A program made the position numbers and the translations under genes. DNA of 64,000 bases from a virus, in the IMG/VR virus record IMGVR_UViG_3300031456_000001, positions 21,080 to 85,079 of that record; one strand, 5' to 3'. The notes beneath the pieces were generated by a model. That model did no database searches and was not told where the DNA came from. It saw nothing but the letters and a program-made list of their open reading frames with translations. Positions within the stretch are counted from its first letter, which is position 1. Every line of letters starts with the position of its first letter. This document shows positions 31,796-39,399 of this stretch, one piece after another.

Positions 31796-32409
31796 CAGGC
31801 CCGCACCCCCGGCGGCAGCTCCAGCTTGTCGAGGGCCTTGCGGTGTTTCGCGGGCAGCTCGACGAGCGGCTCACCGAGCAGTTCGCAGCCCAGCGCCATC
31901 AGGGCGACCGCGTCGGCCTTGTTGTCGTCGTACGTGGTCAGCACCTTGCCGGCCTTGCTCGTCCTGTGGATCTCGAAGGCGGGGAACCACTCGGCGATCC
32001 CCGCGATGACCTCGCGCTTGTTGGCGTTGCCCATGCCGCAGGCGTAGAGCTTCACCACGGACGGCTGCACGACCAGTATCGGCACGCCGTGCACGGTAAG
32101 CAGGTGGACAACCCGCCACCACACGTGACAGCGCTCCGGGTCGACGCTGGTACGTGCCGACGGCAACGCCTCGACGAGCACCAGCCGGGGCGGGTCTGTG
32201 GCGCCGGGCGGGCCGCTGCCGACCCAGTTGGCCAGGGTGACCGCGAGGTCTTCGAGTCCTGCGGCGCGCTGTGCTTCGGCGATCCGGTCGTTGGTGAGTC
32301 CTGCCGCACCGCGGGTGCCGACGGTGCCGTCGGGCCAGGCGAGTGCGGTTGCGGTGAGGGACAGGTCGAGGCCGCCGACATCGGGCAGGGTGGTCGGGGG
32401 TGCGGTCAC
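31795..32409 (-). CDS. RuvC-like Holliday junction resolvase
   Basis: 204 aa; GTG with AGGAGG 6 nt upstream. The RNase H-fold acids are placed as in RuvC: D15 in GGLDLSLTATAL, E80 in PRLVLVEALP, and D162/D166 in TYDDNKADAVALMALG. KLYACGMGNANKREVI between them resembles the DNA-contact region. It would cut branched DNA during recombination or before packaging. Its location outside the replication block is common in phages. Confidence 0.82.
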   Translation of the reverse strand: MTAPPTTLPDVGGLDLSLTATALAWPDGTVGTRGAAGLTNDRIAEAQRAAGLEDLAVTLANWVGSGPPGATDPPRLVLVEALPSARTSVDPERCHVWWRVVHLLTVHGVPILVVQPSVVKLYACGMGNANKREVIAGIAEWFPAFEIHRTSKAGKVLTTYDDNKADAVALMALGCELLGEPLVELPAKHRKALDKLELPPGVRA

Positions 32410-32437
32410 GGGTTGCCTCCTGGGTGGTACGGGAGCG

Positions 32438-32463
32438 GCCCGCCCGGCGGTTGCCGGGCGGGC
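32438..32463 (-). terminator. 11-bp perfect hairpin
   Basis: GCCCGCCCGGC pairs with GCCGGGCGGGC around GGTT. It lies between the 79-aa zinc-binding gene and the resolvase gene. No U-tract. Confidence 0.6.
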
Positions 32464-32471
32464 ATTGTCGA

Positions 32472-32711
32472 TCATGCCTGGCCTACGTGCCAGAGCTGGC
32501 AGATGCCGCACCGATAGGCGTTCAGCGTGGTGTTTCCGGAGCGCATCTTGTCGGCGCCGGTGCGCAGGATCTGCCGGGCGTGGCCCCTGGCCTGCCACTC
32601 CGCGGCGTGGCCGATCTTGGGCTTGCCGCCCGTGGAGTAGTGCTGGCGCGGATCCTGCGGCAGCAGGCATTCCCTGCAGACGCATTTCGGTCCGTGTGGG
32701 TCTCGACTCAT
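32472..32711 (-). CDS. Zinc-binding hypothetical protein
   Basis: 79 aa; ATG overlaps the upstream stop (ATGA). CVCREC (10-15) and RCGICQLWH (67-75) make two CxxC-type pairs with a His. A basic middle (EWQARGHARQILRTGADKMR) with HYSTGG may bind RNA or DNA. It resembles the zinc-ribbon proteins of other phage accessory regions. Function unknown. Confidence 0.65.
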   Translation of the reverse strand: MSRDPHGPKCVCRECLLPQDPRQHYSTGGKPKIGHAAEWQARGHARQILRTGADKMRSGNTTLNAYRCGICQLWHVGQA

Positions 32712-33904
32712 CGGCGTTCCCGCAGCGCCGCCTCGATGCGATCGAAGCTCTCCTCGGCCTCTCCCGGGGGAAAGCTCACGGGCAGCGAACGGCACATGCT
32801 GAGCATCCATCGGCGCAGCTTGTCCACGTCGGCCAGCGCGACGGCGGCGCGATCGCTGATGCCGTTGCGCGCCTCGGCGGGGGTGCCCGTGTGCTCGGCG
32901 GCGTTCTGGCCACAGCGCGGGCACAACTCGATCTCGGCGACCCACGGCCGCCCGCAGGTGCGCGCCTCGGCGGGGGTGGTGGGCTGGTCGTCGAGATCAC
33001 TATCGGGGGCGCCGGAGATGATGCTCGCGCCGTAGCCACCGCAGTCGTTCATCGTATCGGTGCCGAACGTGTCGATCACGTCCCGTCGATGCGCCGGAGT
33101 CATCGCGTTCCACTCGGTCCGCGGGATCTCCATGCGCTCGGTCGTCTCGATCATCTGCTCGACGTGCGCTTCGATGATCACCGGCTCGTTGTTCTCGGCG
33201 GGGGTGGTGGGCGGGTACGGGTAGGGCTCTTCGCCCTTGGCGAATTTGGCCAGCTCGGCGCGCAGTCCGGTCGCGTAGGCGTTGTACTCGGGAGTTCCTG
33301 GCGGGAACGTGGGCGCGGCGAGCATGCCATCCGGCTGGCCCCAACCCTGCTCCCCATCGTCCGGCCCGCCCCAGCGGCCATCGACGGCGCGGGCATGGGC
33401 CGCATCACGTTCGATGCGAGCGTCCCGCTCGTTGTATGCCTCGACCAGCGCCTTTGCCCTGTCGCGATCGGCCGTCTCACCGGAGGCGACCAGCTCGAAC
33501 GCCGGCACCGCGGCGGCCATATCCTGATCGCCCGCGGCCTTGACTGCCGCGCAGAGCCTGCGGTGCGTGTCGTTGATGACCTCGGTGCGCCGCGCGTCCA
33601 TGTCCAGCGCCTCGGCATACGCCCGGTCAATCTCACCGCTGCACGCCTCGTCCCACACCTGGGCGGGCGTCGTCGCTACCTGGTGGACGCCGTGACTGCG
33701 CTTCGCCTCACGCAGGATGCCGCGGTCCATCAGGGCGACCACGGTGTTGACGCCGGTGCCGCGCCCGCAATCGCGCACCGGATCGACGTTCCCGTGCTGG
33801 TTCAGCGCACGCACCAGGCGCTGCATCGCGGGGGACAGCTTCACCTCGCGGTCCAGGACGTGGGAGAAGGTGTAGCCACGATCGTCGATCGGGAAGTTCG
33901 GCAT
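32708..33904 (-). CDS. Hypothetical protein, 398 aa
   Basis: ATG with GAGGAGG upstream. An N-terminal winged-helix-like stretch covers about 20-85 (KLSPAMQRLVRALNQHGN, TVVALMDRGILREAK). A long helical part follows (95-185). A CPRCGQN motif (about 345) and charged tail lie near the end. It may be a DNA-binding accessory protein. Shares its leader (GAGGAGGCCCCAGATG) with the genes at 54721 and 55126. First gene of its unit. Confidence 0.55.
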   Translation of the reverse strand: MPNFPIDDRGYTFSHVLDREVKLSPAMQRLVRALNQHGNVDPVRDCGRGTGVNTVVALMDRGILREAKRSHGVHQVATTPAQVWDEACSGEIDRAYAEALDMDARRTEVINDTHRRLCAAVKAAGDQDMAAAVPAFELVASGETADRDRAKALVEAYNERDARIERDAAHARAVDGRWGGPDDGEQGWGQPDGMLAAPTFPPGTPEYNAYATGLRAELAKFAKGEEPYPYPPTTPAENNEPVIIEAHVEQMIETTERMEIPRTEWNAMTPAHRRDVIDTFGTDTMNDCGGYGASIISGAPDSDLDDQPTTPAEARTCGRPWVAEIELCPRCGQNAAEHTGTPAEARNGISDRAAVALADVDKLRRWMLSMCRSLPVSFPPGEAEESFDRIEAALRERR

Positions 33905-33932
33905 CTGGGGCCTCCTCGTTGGTGGAGACCCC

Positions 33933-33962
33933 AGACTAGCAAACTGTCACGCGACGTGTCAA
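33933..33962 (-). promoter_or_regulatory. Promoter of the recurrent TTGACA family
   Basis: TTGACA (33957-33962), 18-nt spacer with GCGTGACAGTTTGC, TAGTCT (33933-33938). Leader to the ATG at 33904 carries GAGGAGGCCCCAG. Confidence 0.82.
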
Positions 33963-34052
33963 CTGTCGTGGGCTGGTGCCGGGAAGGCGAGTCGATCCGG
34001 GTGGGCTGGACGGGAAAGTCGGCTCGGTCAGCAACGCGGTTGGGCCGGATAG

Positions 34053-34373
34053 TCAGCCGGTCGACGGCGGCAGTGGGCTGACCACGCCGGTCTCGGCGGC
34101 CTGTGCGGCCCGCTCGTCGGCAACATCCTTCGGCACCAGCGGCACGCCGCGGTCATCCTGCGGCGCCGCCGTCGGCGTCGTCACCGACTGCACGTAGAAC
34201 GCCCAGGCACCGCCGACGACCGCCCAGGCGAGGGCGACGATCGCGACCGCCTTCACCGGGATCAGGTCGACGGCGCCGGCACCGCCGAGGAATGCGAGCA
34301 CGGCGGTGTTGAGCACGCCGTAGAACAGCACCGGCCGCGGGCGGCTACCGGCCGGGGAAGGGGAGTTCGACAC
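34053..34373 (-). CDS. Holin-like two-helix membrane protein
   Basis: 106 aa; GTG with GAGG upstream. Two transmembrane helices are predicted: VLFYGVLNTAVLAFLGGAGA (15-35) and VKAVAIVALAWAVVGGAWAF (40-60). The soluble C-terminus is charged. Two helices plus a cytosolic tail fit class II or actinophage holins, which release endolysin across the membrane. The nearby endolysin supports this. Could be the antiholin partner of the 150-aa membrane protein. Confidence 0.65.
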   Translation of the reverse strand: MSNSPSPAGSRPRPVLFYGVLNTAVLAFLGGAGAVDLIPVKAVAIVALAWAVVGGAWAFYVQSVTTPTAAPQDDRGVPLVPKDVADERAAQAAETGVVSPLPPSTG

Positions 34374-34458
34374 GAGGGGCCTCCAGTGGTGGGGGTACTG
34401 CACGGTGGGGGTGGGCGGTGCTCGGGTAGTCGCCCAGGACAGGGATGTCGAGCCTAGA

Positions 34459-34911
34459 TCAGTCGGTTTCCGTGCGGTTGGCCTGGCGCTCCCCCAGCAC
34501 CTGCAGCCGGTACCGCCACCATACGATCCCGGCGAGTAGAACGGAACACAGGCAGAGCGTCTCCTCCAGGCCCGGCCAGGCACCGAACACCCGTCGCGAC
34601 AGCGCCAGGGTGAACAGCAGCTCCAGGCACACCATGAACGCCATCACGTGCCGGCCCCACGGATGCGCCCGCCAGTCGGTGCGCACGTAACGTGCCAGGA
34701 ATGCCAGGCCGCCTACGTCGGCGGCCACGTATGCGGCGAGCGTGATGGCCTCCAGCCACGGATGCAGCAGGTGTGCCACGGCCAGGCCGACCACGGCGAG
34801 GACGGCGGCCACCGCGGCGAGGCGCAGATCCCGCCCCCGCGAGGAGGCGCGGTGCCCGCGCGGCAGCACCGCCGGTGGATCGGCGGCCGTCGGTTCCGGG
34901 CCTGTGTTCAT
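34459..34911 (-). CDS. Four-helix membrane protein of the lysis cassette
   Basis: 150 aa. Hydrophobic segments at about 28-47 (RLAAVAAVLAVVGLAVAHLL), 52-73 (EAITLAAYVAADVGGLAFLA), 86-104 (VMAFMVCLELLFTLALSRRV) and 114-133 (LEETLCLCSVLLAGIVWWRY). Position between two holin-like proteins and the endolysin suggests a holin or lysis regulator. Topology with both ends inside is likely. Confidence 0.62.
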   Translation of the reverse strand: MNTGPEPTAADPPAVLPRGHRASSRGRDLRLAAVAAVLAVVGLAVAHLLHPWLEAITLAAYVAADVGGLAFLARYVRTDWRAHPWGRHVMAFMVCLELLFTLALSRRVFGAWPGLEETLCLCSVLLAGIVWWRYRLQVLGERQANRTETD

Positions 34912-34917
34912 GTGCGT

Positions 34918-35169
34918 CTATCCTTTGGGGTGGTGCGCGGACCGGGCCGGGCGGGTGGTGAACAGCTGTTCCATCGACTCCGAGAAGTGGTTGCGTCGGT
35001 ACGCCTCGCGCAGCGAGTCGGCGACCCTGGCGGTGCGCTGCACCGCTGTGCGCGCCTCCCCGAGGTCGACGGTAGCGCGCTCGATCGCGTCGAGGGCGCG
35101 CTGCCGGTCGGCCTGCACCCGCTCCGATTCCCACGGCGGCCAGCCCCAACGCCATGGCATCGCGGTCAC
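34918..35169 (-). CDS. Small conserved-type protein of lysis region
   Basis: 83 aa from a GTG overlapping the upstream stop (GTGA). Opens with MPWRWGW, then a helix about 20-50 (VQADRQRALDAIERATVDLG) and LREAYRRNHFSESMEQLFTT. A start of MPWRW and the LRxxxxxNHF pattern are seen in small actinophage genes beside lysis genes (DUF7620-like). Function unknown. Confidence 0.55.
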   Translation of the reverse strand: MTAMPWRWGWPPWESERVQADRQRALDAIERATVDLGEARTAVQRTARVADSLREAYRRNHFSESMEQLFTTRPARSAHHPKG

Positions 35170-35468
35170 TCCCCGCCGGACTGGGCGGCGGCCGGGCGCC
35201 GGGGTGGCCGGCGCGGCGACTGCGGCAGGGCCTTGACGAACGCCTCGAAGGTCTCCATGGAGTCAGTCTGCCTTCCGAGCTGCTCCAGGGTGAGCCTGGA
35301 GCGCTCACGTTCGATGTCGAGCGCTTTCACGGTGGCCTCGTGGGTCCGCTGGGGGACGAGGCGTCCCGTGTACACCATGCGCGCCACGTAGAACGTGACC
35401 CAGAAGGCGACCGCCCAGCCGCTGCCGTCGAGCACCCCGCCGAGCGGCACCGCCGTCAGAAATTCCAC
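35166..35468 (-). CDS. Single-pass membrane protein with coiled coil
   Basis: 100 aa; GTG at 35468. One hydrophobic segment is VLDGSGWAVAFWVTFYVARM (about 12-31). A charged helix follows (ALDIERERSRLTLEQLGRQT), probably a coiled coil. This layout, TM plus coiled coil, recurs in actinophage lysis cassettes where it may act as a holin partner or spanin-like factor. The stop overlaps the next GTG. Confidence 0.58.
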   Translation of the reverse strand: MEFLTAVPLGGVLDGSGWAVAFWVTFYVARMVYTGRLVPQRTHEATVKALDIERERSRLTLEQLGRQTDSMETFEAFVKALPQSPRRPPRRPAAAQSGGE

Positions 35469-35580
35469 GGAGCCCCCGCTCTTTGCCACCCTGCAACGAT
35501 TCCCGGATCTTGAGCCAGGGTACCGGCCGACCTGCCGGGTAACCAGCACAGCCGGACCGGAGCCCTTACTCAACCTCCGA
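35469..35580. other. 112-bp gap, no gene
   Basis: Between the endolysin and the membrane protein gene. GTTACCCGGC and GCCGGTACCC flank a GGCAGGTCG centre, and there is a run of GGGGGC near 35475. No promoter consensus seen. Confidence 0.3.
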
Positions 35581-36378
35581 TCAGGAATCCTCGGAGAGGT
35601 TGGCGCCCTTGTATGCCGCGTCGACCAGTACGGCGCGGACCGCCGGGGTCTGCAGGGCGGCCAGCACGGCGGTGTTGAGCGCATCCTGGGAGACCTGGCC
35701 CGCCTGGATGGCATCGACCTTGGCCGTCAACGCGCTGAGATCGATCAGCGCCTGCTGCACCCCCCGCATCAGGAGGTCGGCTCGCGAGCCGACCGGCGGC
35801 GGGTTCTTGGTCGTCGCACCGGGGGCGCCGTACCACCAGTCCCGCTCGTTGGAGACGTCGGCGAACACGTCACCCACCGTGTTGCCCTTGCTCTGGTTGC
35901 CCTTGACCTGCTCGGCCTGTTCCATGTCGCCTCCGATGGTCGGCCACGGCTGCGTGCCGTCGGCCCTGCTGTCCCCGACCACCGACAGGTGGCCGTGCGT
36001 GAAGTGCCTGTCGCTGCCGCCGTACGGCCGCCACGTCCAGGCTGGATACGTGTGGCCGTTCTCGGTGACCTGGTGGTTGCTGAAGATCTCCCCGTTGGAG
36101 ATCCCGTACTTCGCCCGCGCGTCCCGGGCCCGACGGATGTCGTCGAGCACCCGGTGTGCGTCGAGCCCGAGATCCGGCCGGTTCGGGAAGTCGGCCGCGG
36201 TGACGATGTCGTTGCCCCAGCCGGGGAAGTCGTGCGGGGTGTGGTCACTCATCGGATCGTGCGCGGCGTCGCCGAGCATGCCCCACGCGTCGACCGCTGT
36301 TGCCGGCGGCGCGGCGCGCGACCCGGCCTTGAGCTGTCTGTGCCACACCGGTAGGGATGCTGCCGGCCTCCATGCCAT
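35581..36378 (-). CDS. Endolysin, M15-like peptidase domain
   Basis: 265 aa; ATG with AGGAGG 6 nt upstream. The N-terminal 160 residues follow the phage M15/D-Ala-D-Ala-carboxypeptidase-like pattern: GDAAHDPMSDHTPH (36-49; H40, D45, H46), NDIVTAADF (56-64; D63) and WTWRPYGGSDRHFTHGHLSV ending the metal-binding set. The remaining 100 residues are a helical C-terminal part (LIDLSALTAKVDAIQAGQVS) found in other actinophage endolysins, perhaps for cell wall binding. It would cleave a peptide cross-link in peptidoglycan. Confidence 0.75.
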   Translation of the reverse strand: MAWRPAASLPVWHRQLKAGSRAAPPATAVDAWGMLGDAAHDPMSDHTPHDFPGWGNDIVTAADFPNRPDLGLDAHRVLDDIRRARDARAKYGISNGEIFSNHQVTENGHTYPAWTWRPYGGSDRHFTHGHLSVVGDSRADGTQPWPTIGGDMEQAEQVKGNQSKGNTVGDVFADVSNERDWWYGAPGATTKNPPPVGSRADLLMRGVQQALIDLSALTAKVDAIQAGQVSQDALNTAVLAALQTPAVRAVLVDAAYKGANLSEDS

Positions 36379-36409
36379 GGGTTGCCTCCTGTTCGTGGTG
36401 GTGCTGCAG

Positions 36410-36940
36410 CTATTGTGCGCCGAACATGATGGTGATCTTGCGTCGGTTGAACGTCCCCGTCGATGCCGTGTTGACGCGATACACGATGCAGGCGTTGTAG
36501 GCACTGCCCGGGGTGAGGCCGGTGACCAGGTCGTGACCGCCGTGCTGGCCCTGCTGGCCGGCACTGTCGGACTGGAAGGTCGAGGCGATGTTCTCGTCCG
36601 AGGGCCGGAACACCGAGCCGGATCCGACAGTGCTGCCGGTCTTCACCTCGAATTCAATGATGGTGAATGCGCCAGCGGTGCCGTTGCGGCCGCTGGCCTG
36701 ATAGAGCACGACGACGCTGCCGGTCGCCGGGGCGACGAACGCGATGCCGCAGATCAACGTGGTGGTCAGCGAGTTGGTAAATGTCGTGCTCGTCGTCGTG
36801 CCGTCGGTGATCGCCGAGTCCTTCTGGCGGGTCGTCGTCGAGCTGGCCTGGTCGTTGACGGCCTCGGTGATGTCGGACACCCACTCGGGGCTGACCACTC
36901 CGCCCTCGCCGGGGCCGATGATCGGGAATGCCACGGTCAC
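36410..36940 (-). CDS. Putative minor structural protein
   Basis: 176 aa; GTG with AGGAG upstream. Thr/Ser/Gly-rich beta-type sequence (TTSTTFTNSLTTTLICGIAF) typical of virion fibre or decoration proteins. Position just downstream of the tail hub gene and before the endolysin suggests a tail fibre or tip component. GIAFVAPATGSVVVLYQASG resembles the jelly-roll type fold of tail fibre heads. Host recognition is possible. Confidence 0.58.
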   Translation of the reverse strand: MTVAFPIIGPGEGGVVSPEWVSDITEAVNDQASSTTTRQKDSAITDGTTTSTTFTNSLTTTLICGIAFVAPATGSVVVLYQASGRNGTAGAFTIIEFEVKTGSTVGSGSVFRPSDENIASTFQSDSAGQQGQHGGHDLVTGLTPGSAYNACIVYRVNTASTGTFNRRKITIMFGAQ

Positions 36941-36949
36941 GGCCGTCTC

Positions 36950-39376
36950 CTAGTCGCTGCTCGGCCCGACGAGGGACCGGCCGACGAGGCCCTCCCCGAC
37001 GATGCAGATGGGGTACGTGCGGCGCAACACGAGCTGCTGCGTGTAGTCGGCGCCCTTGCCGGCGTGTTTGACGCCCTGCAGCCGCCACAGGCCGCCGGTG
37101 GCGCCGGTCACCGCGTCCCGGGCCTCGACGAGGTCGCCGGGCTGCCGGCGCGGGTCGCCGGTGACGGTGACCCCGGTCGAGTCGTCGCCGACGGTGACGA
37201 CCGGCCGGCGCAGGTTGTCGAGCAGGTTCTGGGCGAACCGGCGGGCGGCGGCGTCCTGCTGCACCCCGGGCGCCGACGTCTCCAGGGCCCGCTCCCCGCG
37301 CGGGTTGATCACGTCGGTGGCGGTGACGTACATCGCGGTCTTCACCAGCGGGATGCCGGTCATGCACATGGCCGGCACGCTCTCGTCGTTGGCCAGGTAG
37401 AGCACGGCACCGGCGGTGTTGACGAACCGCACCGTGACCCCACCCGGGTCCCAGGCGGTCACGGTGACCGTCACGCCGGTGGTGTATTCGGTCCCGGTGC
37501 CGTCGGGCAGGGTGTTGAGGGTCACGTATGACGCCGAGGACGACAGCGCGTCGCCCGCGGCGAACACACCGCTGTCCAGGTTGATGGTGGGATACAGGTG
37601 CCCGACCGGGTTCGGGAAGGTGAACCGCACATCGGTGGTGCCGGGCGCGACGATCACGTCAACGCCGCTGGCCATCTCGAACGTCCGACGATATATCCCG
37701 GATTCCACCGAGTAGCTGGGGATCTCCAGCCTCGAATAACTGACCTTGATCGCGGTGCGGATCTTCGTGGGGTCGGCGTCGATGTCGAACTGGGCGGCGT
37801 TGAGGTCCGTGGCCAGCAGGTCGTCGATGACCTGCTGCGCATCCTGCACCCACCAGCCGAGCGGCAGGTATTCGAATGCGTCGCTCTCGTCGCAGCGCAT
37901 CATCGCCAGCTCGCTCTGCGCGTAGTCGGCGATGATCCTCCACGCCTCGCGGGGTTCCGTCTCGACGACCGCGTTCAGCTCGTTGCTGGACAGCTCGACC
38001 CGGGCCGTCGGCGCGAAGCTCGCGTCGTTCCTCCACAGTGGATAGTTGTCGACGTTGGCCTGTACGCCACTGGACAGGGTCAGTTCCGCGAAGGGCAGGT
38101 AGCTGAGCACGAACGGGCTGCCGTCGGTGCTGTACCACGAATCGTTGGGCGGGAACGCCGCCTGTGCCATCGTCAACGTCGTCGCTTCGACGGTGCCGTC
38201 GAGGTTGACCCAGAGCCGGTCGGTGACGCAGTCGTAGGCTGCGCCGACAAAATGCCAGCCGCCGTCGGTGGGCAGGGTGGCGGTCGACGTGAGGGTGCGG
38301 GTGTTCGCCCCGTCGTAGACGGTGACATACACCCGGCGGGCCGTATTGACACCGAGTTGTGCGTACGGGTTGCCGATGACCGTCGTGGTCAGCTGCATGC
38401 CGAACAGGCGGGAGACGGTGCCGGATCCGCCGGGGGCGTGGTTGACGTCGGCGCTGTCGCCTTTCACCCATGCTTCGAGCCGGGCGGCGCTGCCGGCCTG
38501 CGACAGTACGTCGGCCTCGCCGCCGCCGAGGGTACCCAACGGCAGCTCGGGCTGGTAGGCCCGCCGGGACAGGGTGGCGGTCAGCAGCAGGTCGGGCGCG
38601 GCCACGTAGGGTCCGTGGATCCAGTTCAGCTCGGTGGTGAAATCCCCGAGCGGCCCCCGGGTCGGGTCGATCTCCAGGACGCGCCACGTTTCGATGGCGC
38701 CGCTGAGGTTGTTGCCACCGGGGTAGCCGCCGTCGAGGAACCGCCACAGGCCGCCGTGCATCGGGCTGTACCAGACGGTGGCGCCCTCCCGAATGCCTGG
38801 GCCCGCGTTGATGCCGCACTGGAACAGGCACCAGGAGATGGGCCACGAGGCCCGCATCGCCGCCGCGTACGTCTGGACGACCGCGGGCGGCTGGACGAGC
38901 CGCATGAGGGCGAGCCGGGTGGCGGAGATCGTCTGCAGCTTCGCCGTCCCGCCCTTCACCGGCGTGTTGATCATCTGGCCGGTGAAGAGGCGGACGTACT
39001 CGGGGCCACTGGCGGTGACGAGACCCACATCGAGGGTGACCGGGGGCAGGTCCCGCTCGAAGCTGTAGACGGGGCTGTCGGTGCGCAGCGGCGACCAGTA
39101 GGCGGCGGCCGACATCGGCACCCCGCTGACCACGCGGCCGCCGAGATCGGCTTCGAGCTGCGGCACGCTGGCGCCGGAGACGAAACTGACCGTCCCCGGA
39201 TAGCCGTCGTCGAGGCTGTGCTCAACCGCCCAGGTTTCGCCGACCTGCGACGACAGGTCGTCGATGGTGCCGTCGCCGTCGTAGCCGTCGCCGGTCCAGT
39301 CGGTGCGCAGCCGGGGCGGCATCCAGGTGCGGTGGCTGACCGCGGCCGCGTCGAAGTCGCTGCTGGCGTCCTGCAT
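36950..39376 (-). CDS. Tail hub/minor tail protein with LamG-like insert
   Basis: 808 aa; the ATG overlaps the micro-ORF stop (TGATG). The N-terminal 170 residues and the C-terminal 250 look like the two parts of a siphophage hub. DYAQSELAMMRCDESDAFEY and DDLLATDLNAAQFDID are part of the gp27-like ring pattern. Between about 255 and 440 sits a concanavalin-A/LamG-like insert with ARLEAWVKGDSADVN, GNPYAQLGVNTARRVYVTVY and GGWHFVGAAYDCVTDRLWVN. A carbohydrate-binding role at the cell surface is inferred. Confidence 0.7.
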   Translation of the reverse strand: MQDASSDFDAAAVSHRTWMPPRLRTDWTGDGYDGDGTIDDLSSQVGETWAVEHSLDDGYPGTVSFVSGASVPQLEADLGGRVVSGVPMSAAAYWSPLRTDSPVYSFERDLPPVTLDVGLVTASGPEYVRLFTGQMINTPVKGGTAKLQTISATRLALMRLVQPPAVVQTYAAAMRASWPISWCLFQCGINAGPGIREGATVWYSPMHGGLWRFLDGGYPGGNNLSGAIETWRVLEIDPTRGPLGDFTTELNWIHGPYVAAPDLLLTATLSRRAYQPELPLGTLGGGEADVLSQAGSAARLEAWVKGDSADVNHAPGGSGTVSRLFGMQLTTTVIGNPYAQLGVNTARRVYVTVYDGANTRTLTSTATLPTDGGWHFVGAAYDCVTDRLWVNLDGTVEATTLTMAQAAFPPNDSWYSTDGSPFVLSYLPFAELTLSSGVQANVDNYPLWRNDASFAPTARVELSSNELNAVVETEPREAWRIIADYAQSELAMMRCDESDAFEYLPLGWWVQDAQQVIDDLLATDLNAAQFDIDADPTKIRTAIKVSYSRLEIPSYSVESGIYRRTFEMASGVDVIVAPGTTDVRFTFPNPVGHLYPTINLDSGVFAAGDALSSSASYVTLNTLPDGTGTEYTTGVTVTVTAWDPGGVTVRFVNTAGAVLYLANDESVPAMCMTGIPLVKTAMYVTATDVINPRGERALETSAPGVQQDAAARRFAQNLLDNLRRPVVTVGDDSTGVTVTGDPRRQPGDLVEARDAVTGATGGLWRLQGVKHAGKGADYTQQLVLRRTYPICIVGEGLVGRSLVGPSSD

Positions 39377-39399
39377 CAGCCACCCCCGCCAATGATCAT
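39376..39399 (-). CDS. Micro-ORF of 7 codons coupling two tail genes
   Basis: Seven codons, peptide MIIGGGG. Its ATG overlaps the upstream stop (ATGA) and its stop overlaps the ATG of the hub gene (TGATG); AGGAGG lies 7 nt before its ATG. It exactly fills the junction. A similar frame, also beginning ATGATCAT and giving MIMGGE, exists at 48014-48034. It could be a coupling device rather than a functional peptide. Confidence 0.4.
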   Translation of the reverse strand: MIIGGGG